Positions 6,466-14,767 are shown, numbered from the stretch's first letter. The stretch: 26,435 nt of DNA from JAJPXC01 sp964520525 (GCA_964520525.1 CAZFNR010000022.1:1-26435), one strand, 5' to 3'. Notes: generated by a model from the sequence alone, not told the origin. Numbers and translations are program-made.

Positions 6466-9400
6466 TTATCGGTCTTCTTTGACGTTAATAATAGCCCCGG
6501 CTGAGTGCGCGGACAGTGCGGGGGCGTACTGGCTCTGGATTGAAGCTGTGCCGGCCGAGTAGCGTCCGGCATTGTTGACGTTCATCTCATAGCTCAGTCG
6601 GTAAACCCCTTTAGGAAGCTTGTCGATAAAAATATTTGTCTCGGCATCGCGGTTTTCGCGGTAGAAATATAGGCCTTGTTCGACGATAGGGCGTGGGAGC
6701 TGCTCGACCGGTTCAAGGCAGGCTCCGCGGCGGTCCACGATGGCCACATAGTCCATGTCGCGGTTTGCATGAATCAGCAGGTCGACTTTAACCCTGTCGC
6801 CCACTTTATAGCTGTCGGTGGCTTCCCATCGGATACCGTCGGGGGAATTGACCGCCTTGTAGAGAGTCTTTTCGATAGCGACGGCATCGCACGATGCGGG
6901 TTTTATTCCTTCCATAGCCAAGCGTCCGCAGGTAATGGCGGCACCCCATGAGGGGTAGTCTCCATGTTTCACTATCGTGAGCTGTCCACCATCGGCAGCG
7001 AGCGATGAAATGTCGTTGCGGAAATAGCCGGTGATTCTCTCAATTCTGTCGGGGGTGATTTCGTTTCCGTTAATCGAGACTATGGCACCTCGAGCGGGTG
7101 TTGTCCATTTGCTACCCGTAGAGAGAAAAGATGCGATTACTTGAGTTGTTATTACGCCGTCTTTCCAGTCCAGAGCCTCTTTTTGGATTACAATCCATTG
7201 GCGGATAGCGTCGATGGCTTTGCTTGACGGAGTGACTGTCGCATAGGCGTCGAGGATAATGGCTGCGGCTCCGATTTTGGAGTATCGAGAGGGCGTGATG
7301 TCGTCGAGCGAGGGCCACCACATCCCCAATGCCGGTGAGGTCACGGCGTATTCGTCGATAGATGCCATGACGTTGCGGGCAGTCGCCGCGTAGGAGTGGT
7401 TATTGAGTATTATGGCGGCGATTGCTTTGTCGGTCACGTTGAGATTTTTCCACCCGGCGATTAGCTTTTGCACTGTCGCCGCTGTAACTTTTGCCGCGGC
7501 AGTCGACTGTTTAACGGTCGGGAACAGGTCGCGGACTGCGACGTAGAGGGTGTAATCGCCATCGGGATATTTGCGGAACTGTGACGCGGCTTCGCGGTCG
7601 ATGTATTCCACGGCGTTCTCGACCATTGATTTTAACCTTTTGTCGTCGGGCATATAGCCGAGCCTCGTCAGATGTCCCATTCCCTCAAGAATGTTCATGG
7701 TTACCCAGTAGGAGGGTTCTTTGTAGTCGGGAGTCCAAGCCCATCCCCCCCCGTGGCATTGCATTTTGGCCAACGCTTCGATATTGGTTGCATAAGTGGC
7801 GAAGATTTCTTTTTTGTCGAACAGGAGAGCAAGACGATTCATGCGCTCGGTGTCGCTGCGGGCATCCATCATCCACGGTGTGGCTTGAAGCATGACAATC
7901 TTCAGGTCGCTGTTGCGCTGAAGCATCGAGACTAATGTGGAGTCGCTACGGTCGCTTGACAACCAACGGTGCAAGGCTGATTTAATCTCAGGGTTGTCGC
8001 GGAGCAGCCCGTCGGCCACCGCGGCAGAAAAGATGGCAGCGGCGGCGGAGTTGGATGTGCGGTTGGTATTGGCCCGCAAACCGGGCAATGCTGTCACGAT
8101 GTACCATGCGGGGTTTTCGCAGAATTGGAGCGTAGTGCGCCCGCCTGCCGGAGTCTTAGGCAAATCCATCGAGAACACAGCCGAATCGGGGGCGATGTAG
8201 AATGGTTTGCTCTCAATTAAGGGCTGTACCGATTCGAGAACAGGGATGATTCCCTGCTCGCCGTCGGCATGGGTGGCGGTTGATGATTTCACACGGTATC
8301 CGAGCATCATCATGTCGAAAGGGGTGTCGATGGTAATGCCGACAATCGCAGCCTGTCGGGGGGCGATGCTGTCGGTTGATTCGGTGACCGATATGTCGCT
8401 TCCGGTTACGGGGTTGAAAATTTCAAATCGGGTTTTGACCGTCATGGCCGAGTCTGTGGCGTTCATCACATTGGCGAGTATGACAGCTCGGTCGCCCATG
8501 CGGAGGAATCTTGGGCAGTTGGGCTGCACCATTATGGGTTTTGACGCGATTATGTCGCAGGAGGCGGATGATGTCAACATCGCGGTGTCGTAAGCGAGTG
8601 TTGCGAGAGTCCATGTGGCGTTGGCGTTGGGGACAGTGTAGCTTAGTTGTAGTCGGCCGGCGTCGTCTGTTGACATCATGGGACGGAATAACGCCAATGG
8701 TGTTTCGGAGTCGCGGTAGGCGAACGTCGTTTCTTCGGCGTGCGATGCTGCGCTGTCGCTGTCGGTGGCTTGAACGGATTCCGGGACTTCCTCCGCTGAA
8801 TTTTCTGCCAGTTCGTCTTCCTGCTCTCTGACGGCGTTTAGGCCGTTGGCTGCCGATTTCATCATGGCGTAGCCTCTAATCCCTTTAAACCGGTTGATGA
8901 ATTGTTGGCCGTAGAGGTTGAAAACGGGTTGACTGATTGAAGGCTGTCCGACATATCGAATCTCTTTGCTCAGATATGTACCCGGCCGGTCGTTCAATCG
9001 CGTTTGAGTGTAGAGGATGGGGGTGTAGAGCGGCCAAGTGGAGAATGAGAATTGCTGTGGAGCAAGTTGAGTCAACGCTTTGTTGTACATATCGACCAAC
9101 ATGGCGGCTTTGACGGGGTTGCCTGAATTGTCTTTGACGGTGAGAGTTATGGTTTCCTCTTTGCCGGGGGTGACTTTGTCTCTGAATGTCTCGACATTGA
9201 CGCTGATTTTGCGCATTGCCTCAGGGGTAGAGATGTTTATGGTCTCGGAATAGAGTGACAAGTCCCGGGCCGTCATGAGGATGAGCTTGATATCTGATTC
9301 TTCATCGGGAACGGTGATTTCGAGATTGTTCATTCCTTTTGACGGGTTGAGCCAGCCTTTCGCAACCACGCCGTCGCGTCCGCTTGCGAGGTAGTAGATA

Positions 9401-12072
9401 TGGGTTGAGTCGGAGGCGGTGGCGTAGGCCACGGTGGCTTTGCGGGTATTGCCGTCGGCTATCACAGTGGTTTCAGGAATCCATAGCGTTTTATCTACGG
9501 GCGACAGCTTGTCGGTGGGGCGGTATACTACTATATCCTTTGTCGCGGGATTACAGGTGAGGGTTGTGTCGGCGAGAGCGAAACGGATGGAGTAGCTGCC
9601 TGACGGGAAGTCGGAAAAGGATGTGTTGCCGTCGGTGCCGATGTTGAGTTGTCCAATTGTCAGTCCGTTGCGAATCACGGTTGCCACAACGTCCTTGTCG
9701 ACATCGTGGTTGTCGCTACCCAAAACCGACAGACCGATTCTCGCCGGTTTAGTGGCGTTGATTACGGCGGGCATATTCACTGTAATCTGATAGCTTTTAC
9801 TGTTGGTGAAGGCGGTCGACGCGTCGCGGGATTCTCCCGATGGGCTGATCGCTGTGAGTTTGGCCACGAAAAGAGCGTCGGGCTGTGGCGCTCCGTCGAG
9901 CAATTCGGGGGTTATAACAAAGCGATATCTGCCATCGTCGTCGGTAGAGGTCTCGGCGGTGTAGAAAGATGGTGACGGTGCGTTGAAACGCCACCATCTC
10001 CATGGCGATACGTTGCATAGACTCAGTGAAACTTTTGCGCTTTCCAAGGGGAATCCGGCGTAGGTGACGGCTTTGCCTTCGATAATGACAGGTTGGCCCG
10101 GAGTTGAGGTAACATTGTCGGTGATAAGCTCAAATGTGGGGAGCTTGTAGTCGCTGACAGTAACCCATGTCATGCCGATGTTGTCGCGTCCCTTAGCTGA
10201 CGCTTGCAGGCGGAAACGCCCTGTCAACCCGGTTGGCGGCACTGCGAGCCGCGCTTCGATGCGCCCCCATTGGTCGGTGGTGGCTGTGGCACGGTCGACA
10301 ATGTTGTAGTTGACATCTCTCAGCTCTAAAGTGATTGACTCGTCAGGGCGCGGTTTGTTGCTTTTAAGTTCCCTGTCATAGACGACAGCAACGGCTATGA
10401 CCGTGTCGCCTGGGTGATAGACGGGGAGGTCGGTGAGGATTTCGACTGCGATTTCATTTTTTTGGAGATTGCCGCCCCATGCTCCCACTGAGGAGGAATA
10501 TATGTCATTTCCTTTTGAGGGATAGATGGCTGTGTAGTCGGATTTATCATCGATAGCGCAGCATCCGTCAGCGTCGGTGAGCCCGATTGTCATCGGCTTT
10601 TCTTTAGAATCGCGGCGACCCATCATGACCGCTGCTTCATCTACAGGTAGCCCGGTTGCGGGATTTATAACGAGGGCTTGTTTCATGTCGCGCGATGAGA
10701 GAGTGGTTATGGCCATGTCGGAACAGATGATGGCGCTGACCCGCTCGTCGCGCTGTCTGATTCCGTCGACATCGGGAACGATGGCGTAATAGCCAAATTC
10801 GGGCAATGTGAAGGTGACCGAAGAATCATTGACGCAGGGTGAGGGGGTGTTAAAAACTATTGTTCTCCTGTCAATCAGTTTGGCGGTTGCAGTGTCTTTG
10901 CTGTTCCAAGACGTGATGCGGTCGTGTGTTGTCGGCTTCAGTTTGTAGAGCCGTAGGGTGCATTGAGTGATGTTTTCGCCGTTGATTTTGATTTTGGCAG
11001 CGTAATCCTTAGGGACAATCTGCGGCATCGTCACGTTGATTTTAGGCGCAGTGGCAACCTCAGCCAAGGATTCGAGTTGCTTTCTGTTGAAGGGGGTCTC
11101 GTTTTCCACGAGGTATCGGTTGATTTCGTCGAGACCTTTACGCTTTTCGGCGATGGATTCCATGCTTTCGCAAGCTTTCGCGAGTATTAGTCCGGCGTAA
11201 TCGTTGTCGCGGTATCCGTCGAATAGGGATAGGTAGCGTTGGAAATCTGACGATTGGTTTCCGTCGGTCGGGAGGTGGCTAATCACAAACTGATAACGGT
11301 TCAGGTCGGTCAGGATGGCCGGAGGGGTAGCACCGTTGTGCAACATCGTGAGATTTTGGAAGAGTGTCAAAACATCCTTTAGATTGCCGGGGAGCGAGGC
11401 TGTTGATATTGTGACAAACTCTTTGGCCGGAGTTAGCCATCGTTGAGAGAGTTGGTAATTGTCAGATTCGTTGGATCTGTAGGTGTTTATGGCTTTGTTG
11501 GCGACAAAGTCGTAGAGGGTGGGGTAGAATGTCGCGGTGTATTTGCCGAGGTTGAGAATCGAAGCGTAGTCTGAAATCGGCGTAGAGATAAGCTTGTCGG
11601 CAGGTTTCAACGCTTCGGTCAGACATTCATTGATTTTGGCTTTGAATTGGTCACCGCTCCAGGCGAAAATATCATCGGGATACGTTGACAGCGGTATTTG
11701 CCGCTGGTCGTAAATGTAACGGCTTTCGCTGTAGATTTCGGAATAGATGTCGGCCAACAGGGCGTAGAGCAATGAGCGTGTGACGTCGTCGTTTTCGTTG
11801 TCGGCAATCGTTGTGACGCGGCTGATTACTGCGGGCAGGTTGTCTTTGGAAATCGCGCTCTCGGCGAGTCCGAGACGGATCAGGGCGTTAATCACGGCTT
11901 TACCGTCGTCGGCTTTGATGGCTTTCCTCAAATCTTTTTCAGCCCGTTCCGATACCTTTTTGGGGTATGCGAACTCGGGTGCCGCGGTGGTAGGCGCGCT
12001 TTTGGCTGATAAAGCTGCGGCGAGGCTGAAAAGGATTGCACACAACGAGAAAATTAGACGTTTCATCATCAT
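6466..12072 (-). CDS. Alpha-2-macroglobulin-like large extracellular protein, thioester missing
   Basis: A 1868-residue exported protein. A signal peptide (about residues 1-25, MMMKRLIFSLCAILFSLAAAL) is followed by a helical N-terminal region, then a series of macroglobulin-type beta domains (about 340-1100; for example VSDYKLPTFELITDNV near 635), the A2M family domain (ETPLALFRPMMSTDDAGRL near 1120), a bait/CUB-like part, and an alpha-helical thioester-type domain (about 1320-1650) with the conserved GGGWAWTPDY near 1440. The C-terminal macroglobulin domain (about 1720-1868) ends in a typical KVGDRVKVDLLI...KGVYRLSYE pattern. The CxEQ thioester expected near 1335 is absent; the segment reads ALPGLRANTNRTSNS. 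Relatives trap proteases in the periplasm or on the surface; without the thioester, covalent trapping is unlikely. ribD follows after 5 nt. The start has three consecutive ATG codons (12072, 12069, 12066). Confidence 0.9.
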   Translation of the reverse strand: MMMKRLIFSLCAILFSLAAALSAKSAPTTAAPEFAYPKKVSERAEKDLRKAIKADDGKAVINALIRLGLAESAISKDNLPAVISRVTTIADNENDDVTRSLLYALLADIYSEIYSESRYIYDQRQIPLSTYPDDIFAWSGDQFKAKINECLTEALKPADKLISTPISDYASILNLGKYTATFYPTLYDFVANKAINTYRSNESDNYQLSQRWLTPAKEFVTISTASLPGNLKDVLTLFQNLTMLHNGATPPAILTDLNRYQFVISHLPTDGNQSSDFQRYLSLFDGYRDNDYAGLILAKACESMESIAEKRKGLDEINRYLVENETPFNRKQLESLAEVATAPKINVTMPQIVPKDYAAKIKINGENITQCTLRLYKLKPTTHDRITSWNSKDTATAKLIDRRTIVFNTPSPCVNDSSVTFTLPEFGYYAIVPDVDGIRQRDERVSAIICSDMAITTLSSRDMKQALVINPATGLPVDEAAVMMGRRDSKEKPMTIGLTDADGCCAIDDKSDYTAIYPSKGNDIYSSSVGAWGGNLQKNEIAVEILTDLPVYHPGDTVIAVAVVYDRELKSNKPRPDESITLELRDVNYNIVDRATATTDQWGRIEARLAVPPTGLTGRFRLQASAKGRDNIGMTWVTVSDYKLPTFELITDNVTSTPGQPVIIEGKAVTYAGFPLESAKVSLSLCNVSPWRWWRFNAPSPSFYTAETSTDDDGRYRFVITPELLDGAPQPDALFVAKLTAISPSGESRDASTAFTNSKSYQITVNMPAVINATKPARIGLSVLGSDNHDVDKDVVATVIRNGLTIGQLNIGTDGNTSFSDFPSGSYSIRFALADTTLTCNPATKDIVVYRPTDKLSPVDKTLWIPETTVIADGNTRKATVAYATASDSTHIYYLASGRDGVVAKGWLNPSKGMNNLEITVPDEESDIKLILMTARDLSLYSETINISTPEAMRKISVNVETFRDKVTPGKEETITLTVKDNSGNPVKAAMLVDMYNKALTQLAPQQFSFSTWPLYTPILYTQTRLNDRPGTYLSKEIRYVGQPSISQPVFNLYGQQFINRFKGIRGYAMMKSAANGLNAVREQEDELAENSAEEVPESVQATDSDSAASHAEETTFAYRDSETPLALFRPMMSTDDAGRLQLSYTVPNANATWTLATLAYDTAMLTSSASCDIIASKPIMVQPNCPRFLRMGDRAVILANVMNATDSAMTVKTRFEIFNPVTGSDISVTESTDSIAPRQAAIVGITIDTPFDMMMLGYRVKSSTATHADGEQGIIPVLESVQPLIESKPFYIAPDSAVFSMDLPKTPAGGRTTLQFCENPAWYIVTALPGLRANTNRTSNSAAAAIFSAAVADGLLRDNPEIKSALHRWLSSDRSDSTLVSMLQRNSDLKIVMLQATPWMMDARSDTERMNRLALLFDKKEIFATYATNIEALAKMQCHGGGWAWTPDYKEPSYWVTMNILEGMGHLTRLGYMPDDKRLKSMVENAVEYIDREAASQFRKYPDGDYTLYVAVRDLFPTVKQSTAAAKVTAATVQKLIAGWKNLNVTDKAIAAIILNNHSYAATARNVMASIDEYAVTSPALGMWWPSLDDITPSRYSKIGAAAIILDAYATVTPSSKAIDAIRQWIVIQKEALDWKDGVITTQVIASFLSTGSKWTTPARGAIVSINGNEITPDRIERITGYFRNDISSLAADGGQLTIVKHGDYPSWGAAITCGRLAMEGIKPASCDAVAIEKTLYKAVNSPDGIRWEATDSYKVGDRVKVDLLIHANRDMDYVAIVDRRGACLEPVEQLPRPIVEQGLYFYRENRDAETNIFIDKLPKGVYRLSYEMNVNNAGRYSAGTASIQSQYAPALSAHSAGAIINVKEDR
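7745..7752 (-). repeat. G8 homopolymer inside the alpha-2-macroglobulin gene
   Basis: Eight C on the plus strand, that is G8 in the coding strand, encode the HGGGW part of the conserved HGGGWAW motif of the thioester-type domain. A one-base slip would truncate the protein near residue 1440 of 1868. The glycines are conserved in the family, so the run may simply reflect GGG codon choice. Confidence 0.6.
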
Positions 12073-12094
12073 AATAATGTCATTGTTAATTATT

Positions 12095-12130
12095 AAAAAC
12101 GTTAATGATCCGACCCCGGTTCATTAACGT
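12095..12130 (-). terminator. Terminator or attenuator hairpin before the alpha-2-macroglobulin gene
   Basis: On the minus strand ACGTTAATGA (12130-12121) pairs perfectly with TCATTAACGT (12108-12099); past an A-A mismatch the stem continues with CCG/CGG around a GGGT loop, and a run of five T follows. It lies 143 nt behind the stop of the Spy-like gene and only about 22 nt before the ATG of the alpha-2-macroglobulin gene. It may end the sigma-factor operon, or control read-through into the next gene. Confidence 0.7.
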
Positions 12131-12272
12131 CGCCTGTTGTGGTACAGAGCATTGAATAGTCCTTAGCAAGGGAATGAGGAGAAAAGAGGGGAGAGAGGAG
12201 ATGAGTGGGGATCGTGTCGAAAGCAAAAGAGTGGTTTTTGCATAGGCGGTTTTTAGTGATAGTCCGCTTCTG

Positions 12273-12761
12273 CTACTTGTGTTGGGCAGAGCGCAGGCGA
12301 CGATGGTGTTTCATGATGTCGCGAGTGAATTTCCGCTCCGCGCCTTTGAGTTGAAAAAGTTGTTTTTTACTTAATATCGATTGGAATTTCTTCATGTAGG
12401 CTTTTTCGATTTCGCCCTCTTTGCATTTTTGGTCAAATAACGCTTCGGTCGCCTTTTCATATTCGATGTCGGTGGCGTCGGTCTCGCCGTTTGCCACTTT
12501 TTCCTCAAGTTGGCGGGTTTCCCGATTCAGACGATTGGTCTGGTCTTCCATCTCATCGTAGAGGGGGAAAAATTTGCGTTGCTGTTCGCCGGATAAATCA
12601 AGCTCTTTTGCGAGAAAGCTATGCTTGTAGTCGCGTATTTCCTTAAACCATTTCTGCCGCTCGCTGTCGGGGACGTTTTTTGGTTGCGCAGCGACGGTCA
12701 AGCCGCTCAACAGAAGAGTGACAGTCAATAAGATGTTTGATATATGTTTCATCGCTGTCAT
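12273..12761 (-). CDS. Periplasmic Spy/CpxP-like helical protein
   Basis: An exported helical protein of 162 residues from the ATG at 12761 (4 nt behind the preceding stop), or 159 from the ATG at 12752, where the signal peptide MKHISNILLTVTLLLSGL...AAQ begins. A longer frame starting at 12890 overlaps the upstream gene and is not credible. The mature part is almost wholly charged helix with the LDLSGEQQRKFFPLYDEM segment, which resembles the LTxxQ-type repeats of Spy and CpxP, chaperones that respond to envelope stress. The C-terminus is strongly basic (KHHRRLRSAQHK). It is the third gene of the sigma-factor operon, so it is probably a target or a part of the same envelope response. Exact activity is unknown; similarity is by pattern only. 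Confidence 0.8.
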   Translation of the reverse strand: MTAMKHISNILLTVTLLLSGLTVAAQPKNVPDSERQKWFKEIRDYKHSFLAKELDLSGEQQRKFFPLYDEMEDQTNRLNRETRQLEEKVANGETDATDIEYEKATEALFDQKCKEGEIEKAYMKKFQSILSKKQLFQLKGAERKFTRDIMKHHRRLRSAQHK

Positions 12762-12765
12762 GAGA

Positions 12766-13206
12766 TTAAATGGATGGAGAGGGTGCCTCGTCGGTAGTGT
12801 CGGTGATTTCGTCGGGCGACAGTCCCATATCGTACATGTCTTCGAGAATCTCGTTGTCGTCCAGGTCGTAGAGATAGTATTCATCGACAAAAGAGTCGTT
12901 ACTCAACGCGCGAGCCACCACGGGGTTGTTGTCGACGGTCAAGTCGGTTGAGCTTGAACCTAAAGCTTTGAATATGTTTAGCATGCACCAAATTCCGGCA
13001 AACATGGCTGCCATATATACATATGGCCTTATTCTGAACCATAAAGACGGCTTGGCGGGTGTGGCTGAGTCAGTGTCGTCGTCGATGGAGTGACGTTCCG
13101 GCAGCTGTTTCATCATTCGGGATGCGAAGTCATCGAAGTATCCTTCCGGGACGGTCATCCCTGAGCGACGATTTATTGTTGATAATATGTCATTGTCGTT
13201 CTTCAT
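12766..13206 (-). CDS. Single-pass membrane protein, probable anti-sigma factor
   Basis: A 146-residue protein with no signal peptide, a cytoplasmic N-terminal part (about 1-56), one membrane helix (about 57-81, YVYMAAMFAGIWCMLNIF) and a short, very acidic C-terminal part outside (DDNEILEDMYDMGLSPDE). The N-terminal motif MTVPEGYFDDFASRMM occurs in many small Bacteroidetes proteins encoded directly behind ECF sigma genes. Position (45 nt behind the sigma gene, 4 nt before the Spy-like gene) and topology suggest an anti-sigma factor or a membrane sensor. No zinc-binding anti-sigma motif (HxxxCxxC) is visible, so this role is inference. Confidence 0.75.
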   Translation of the reverse strand: MKNDNDILSTINRRSGMTVPEGYFDDFASRMMKQLPERHSIDDDTDSATPAKPSLWFRIRPYVYMAAMFAGIWCMLNIFKALGSSSTDLTVDNNPVVARALSNDSFVDEYYLYDLDDNEILEDMYDMGLSPDEITDTTDEAPSPSI

Positions 13207-13251
13207 AACTATCGCTGTTTATATTCTGTGACTTGATTTATGGTTGAAGGT

Positions 13252-13812
13252 TTAATCATTGTCTTCAAAATATTGCGTTATTTTTTTTACGGCGAGATGA
13301 TATGAGGCTTTCAGCGCGCCGACCGATGTTCCGAGAATTTCAGACATATCTTCGTATTTAATGTCGTCGTAGTAGCGCATATTGAAAACCAGCCTCTGTT
13401 TTTCGGGTAACGCCGCTATGGCCTTGCGCAGTTTAAGCGCGAGGGCGTCGCCGTCGATGTTAGTGTCGGCTTCAATTTGGCGGATTATGTGAGATTCCTC
13501 GTCGTCGAGCGACAGGTTTAGCCTTTTTCGTTCCCGTGCGAGGAATGTAACGCTTTCGTTTATCGCTATCTTATAGAGCCACGTTGTCAATTTGGCGTCG
13601 CCTCTGAAATTACCGATTGACACCCAGGCTTTCATAAACACGTTTTGCAGCAAATCGTTGGCATCGTCATGGTTGTTTACCATGCGTCTAATCTGCCAGT
13701 AGAGCGGCTCGGAATAACGTCGAATCACTTCGCCAAACGCAGAGCGGGTGGTTGACGGGTCTCTGAGCCTGTCAACGAGTTCCGGATCTTCTTTAGGCGT
13801 TTCTTTATTCAT
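13252..13812 (-). CDS. ECF-type RNA polymerase sigma factor
   Basis: A 186-residue sigma-70 family factor of the extracytoplasmic-function group, containing only regions 2 and 4. Region 2 (about 26-92) shows YSEPLYWQIRRMVNNHDDANDLLQNVFMKAW, with the DDANDLLQ element that contacts core polymerase, and GDAKLTTWLYKIAIN. Region 4 (about 126-180) has ALPEKQRLVFNMRYYDD and a helix-turn-helix ending in SVGALKASYHLAVKKI. It heads an operon with a membrane protein and a Spy-like protein and is divergent from zupT. This context suggests that it answers envelope stress. No ECF-type autoregulated promoter could be identified with confidence. Confidence 0.95.
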   Translation of the reverse strand: MNKETPKEDPELVDRLRDPSTTRSAFGEVIRRYSEPLYWQIRRMVNNHDDANDLLQNVFMKAWVSIGNFRGDAKLTTWLYKIAINESVTFLARERKRLNLSLDDEESHIIRQIEADTNIDGDALALKLRKAIAALPEKQRLVFNMRYYDDIKYEDMSEILGTSVGALKASYHLAVKKITQYFEDND

Positions 13813-13857
13813 GTGAAAAGGTGTGGCGTTATAAAGTAATGCGGCGTAAATTTATTA

Positions 13858-13866
13858 TTTTTTTTT
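13858..13866. repeat. T9 homopolymer between divergent genes
   Basis: Nine T lie in the 94-nt gap between the sigma factor start and the zupT start. The run covers the place where a -33 element for zupT would fall. A change in its length would alter promoter spacing. Confidence 0.55.
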
Positions 13867-13896
13867 CAGACGGAATCAATTTTGTGACTAAATTTG
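13863..13896 (+). promoter_or_regulatory. Promoter of zupT
   Basis: TAAATTTG (13889-13896) is an exact -7 element about 10 nt before the zupT ATG at 13907. The -33 side is only a T-rich tract (13863-13866, 22-nt spacing), so this is weaker than the dapA promoter. The leader would be very short. Confidence 0.45.
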
Positions 13897-13906
13897 TTTT
13901 TGAATT

Positions 13907-14716
13907 ATGGAATTGACCCTATCAACAATAGTCATAGCCTTGGGGTTGACGCTTCTTGCCGGAATGTCGACCGCGGTTGGCAGTCTGATAGCGTTCATGT
14001 CAAAACGCACCAATACGCGTTTTTTGTCGTGTTCGCTCGGCTTGTCGGCAGGCGTGATGGTTTATGTCTCATTTATGGAGCTTTTGCCGGAAGCCATGGA
14101 TAAAATCGAGAGTTTGTATGACGGCCGGTTGGGCGAGCTTTATGTGTTATCGGCATTTTTCGGAGGGATTGCGCTTATCGCGTTGATTGACTATTTTGTC
14201 CCGGAGGATGAGAACCCCCATGAGGCGCATACAATAACAGAGATGCAGGCTCCAATCGGGTCTAATCACCACCTCAAACGCACGGGGTGTATGCTCGCTC
14301 TTGCGATTGGCATACACAATTTTCCTGAGGGGATGGCTACATTTGTTTCGGCTCTTGAGGGTCTTGACGTAGCCATACCGATTGTTGTCGCCATCGCTAT
14401 CCACAATATCCCCGAGGGGATAGCGGTCTCTGTCCCGATTTATTACGCCACCGGGAATCGTCAAAAGGCGTTGCGCTATTCTCTGGTTAGTGGTGTCGCG
14501 GAGCCGCTTGGGGCGCTGTTCGGGCTGGTGTTCCTGTTGCCTTTTTGGACGCCAACTCTCTCTGCCTTGGTTTTGGCTGCGGTGGCGGGTATCATGGTGT
14601 ATATTTCGTTTGACGAACTTTTGCCGGGGTCGGAACGTTATGGTCATCATCACATGGCGATTATCGGGGTGATTGCGGGTATGGCGGTTATGGCCGGCTC
14701 ACTGATGCTCTTCTAA
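13907..14716 (+). CDS. zupT: ZIP-family metal transporter ZupT
   Basis: A 269-residue inner-membrane protein with eight predicted helices. The ZIP metal-site motifs are both present: HNFPEGMATF (H137, N138, E141) in helix 4 and HNIPEGIAVSVP (H166, N167, E170) in helix 5. The histidine-rich cytoplasmic loop of about residues 99-125 (DENPHEAHTI...NHH) fits the family's variable metal-sensing loop. ZupT proteins import zinc and also iron, manganese or cobalt into the cytoplasm. The gene is followed 64 nt later, on the same strand, by a TonB-dependent receptor and its lipoprotein. The group could bring a metal across both membranes, although a small hairpin and a separate promoter lie between. 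Substrate is inferred. Confidence 0.94.
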   Translation: MELTLSTIVIALGLTLLAGMSTAVGSLIAFMSKRTNTRFLSCSLGLSAGVMVYVSFMELLPEAMDKIESLYDGRLGELYVLSAFFGGIALIALIDYFVPEDENPHEAHTITEMQAPIGSNHHLKRTGCMLALAIGIHNFPEGMATFVSALEGLDVAIPIVVAIAIHNIPEGIAVSVPIYYATGNRQKALRYSLVSGVAEPLGALFGLVFLLPFWTPTLSALVLAAVAGIMVYISFDELLPGSERYGHHHMAIIGVIAGMAVMAGSLMLF

Positions 14717-14718
14717 TA

Positions 14719-14738
14719 AATCACTATTTTTAGTGATT
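14719..14738 (+). terminator. Small hairpin behind zupT
   Basis: AATCACTA (14719-14726) pairs perfectly with TAGTGATT (14731-14738) around TTTT. No T-run follows, so termination would be weak. The right arm overlaps the -33 element of the next promoter. Confidence 0.5.
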
Positions 14739-14767
14739 GTGGGAATGGCGTGGAGTTGATAACTTCG
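14736..14767 (+). promoter_or_regulatory. Probable promoter of the TonB-dependent receptor gene
   Basis: ATTG (14736-14739) and TAACTTCG (14760-14767) are spaced by 20 nt, the usual distance, with one mismatch in each element. The receptor's ATG is at 14781. Confidence 0.5.

Noticed and set aside
6676..6951. Plus-strand frames opposite the alpha-2-macroglobulin gene (also 7581-8831 and 9649-9975)
   Set aside because: They are shadows of the long minus-strand gene, with no recognisable domains or start signals.
12171..12210. Purine-rich stretch behind the Spy-like gene
   Set aside because: It has compositional bias only, with no repeat unit, hairpin or coding potential.
12762..12890. Longer start for the Spy-like protein
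   Set aside because: It overlaps the preceding gene in another frame, and the signal peptide begins only at 12761 or 12752.
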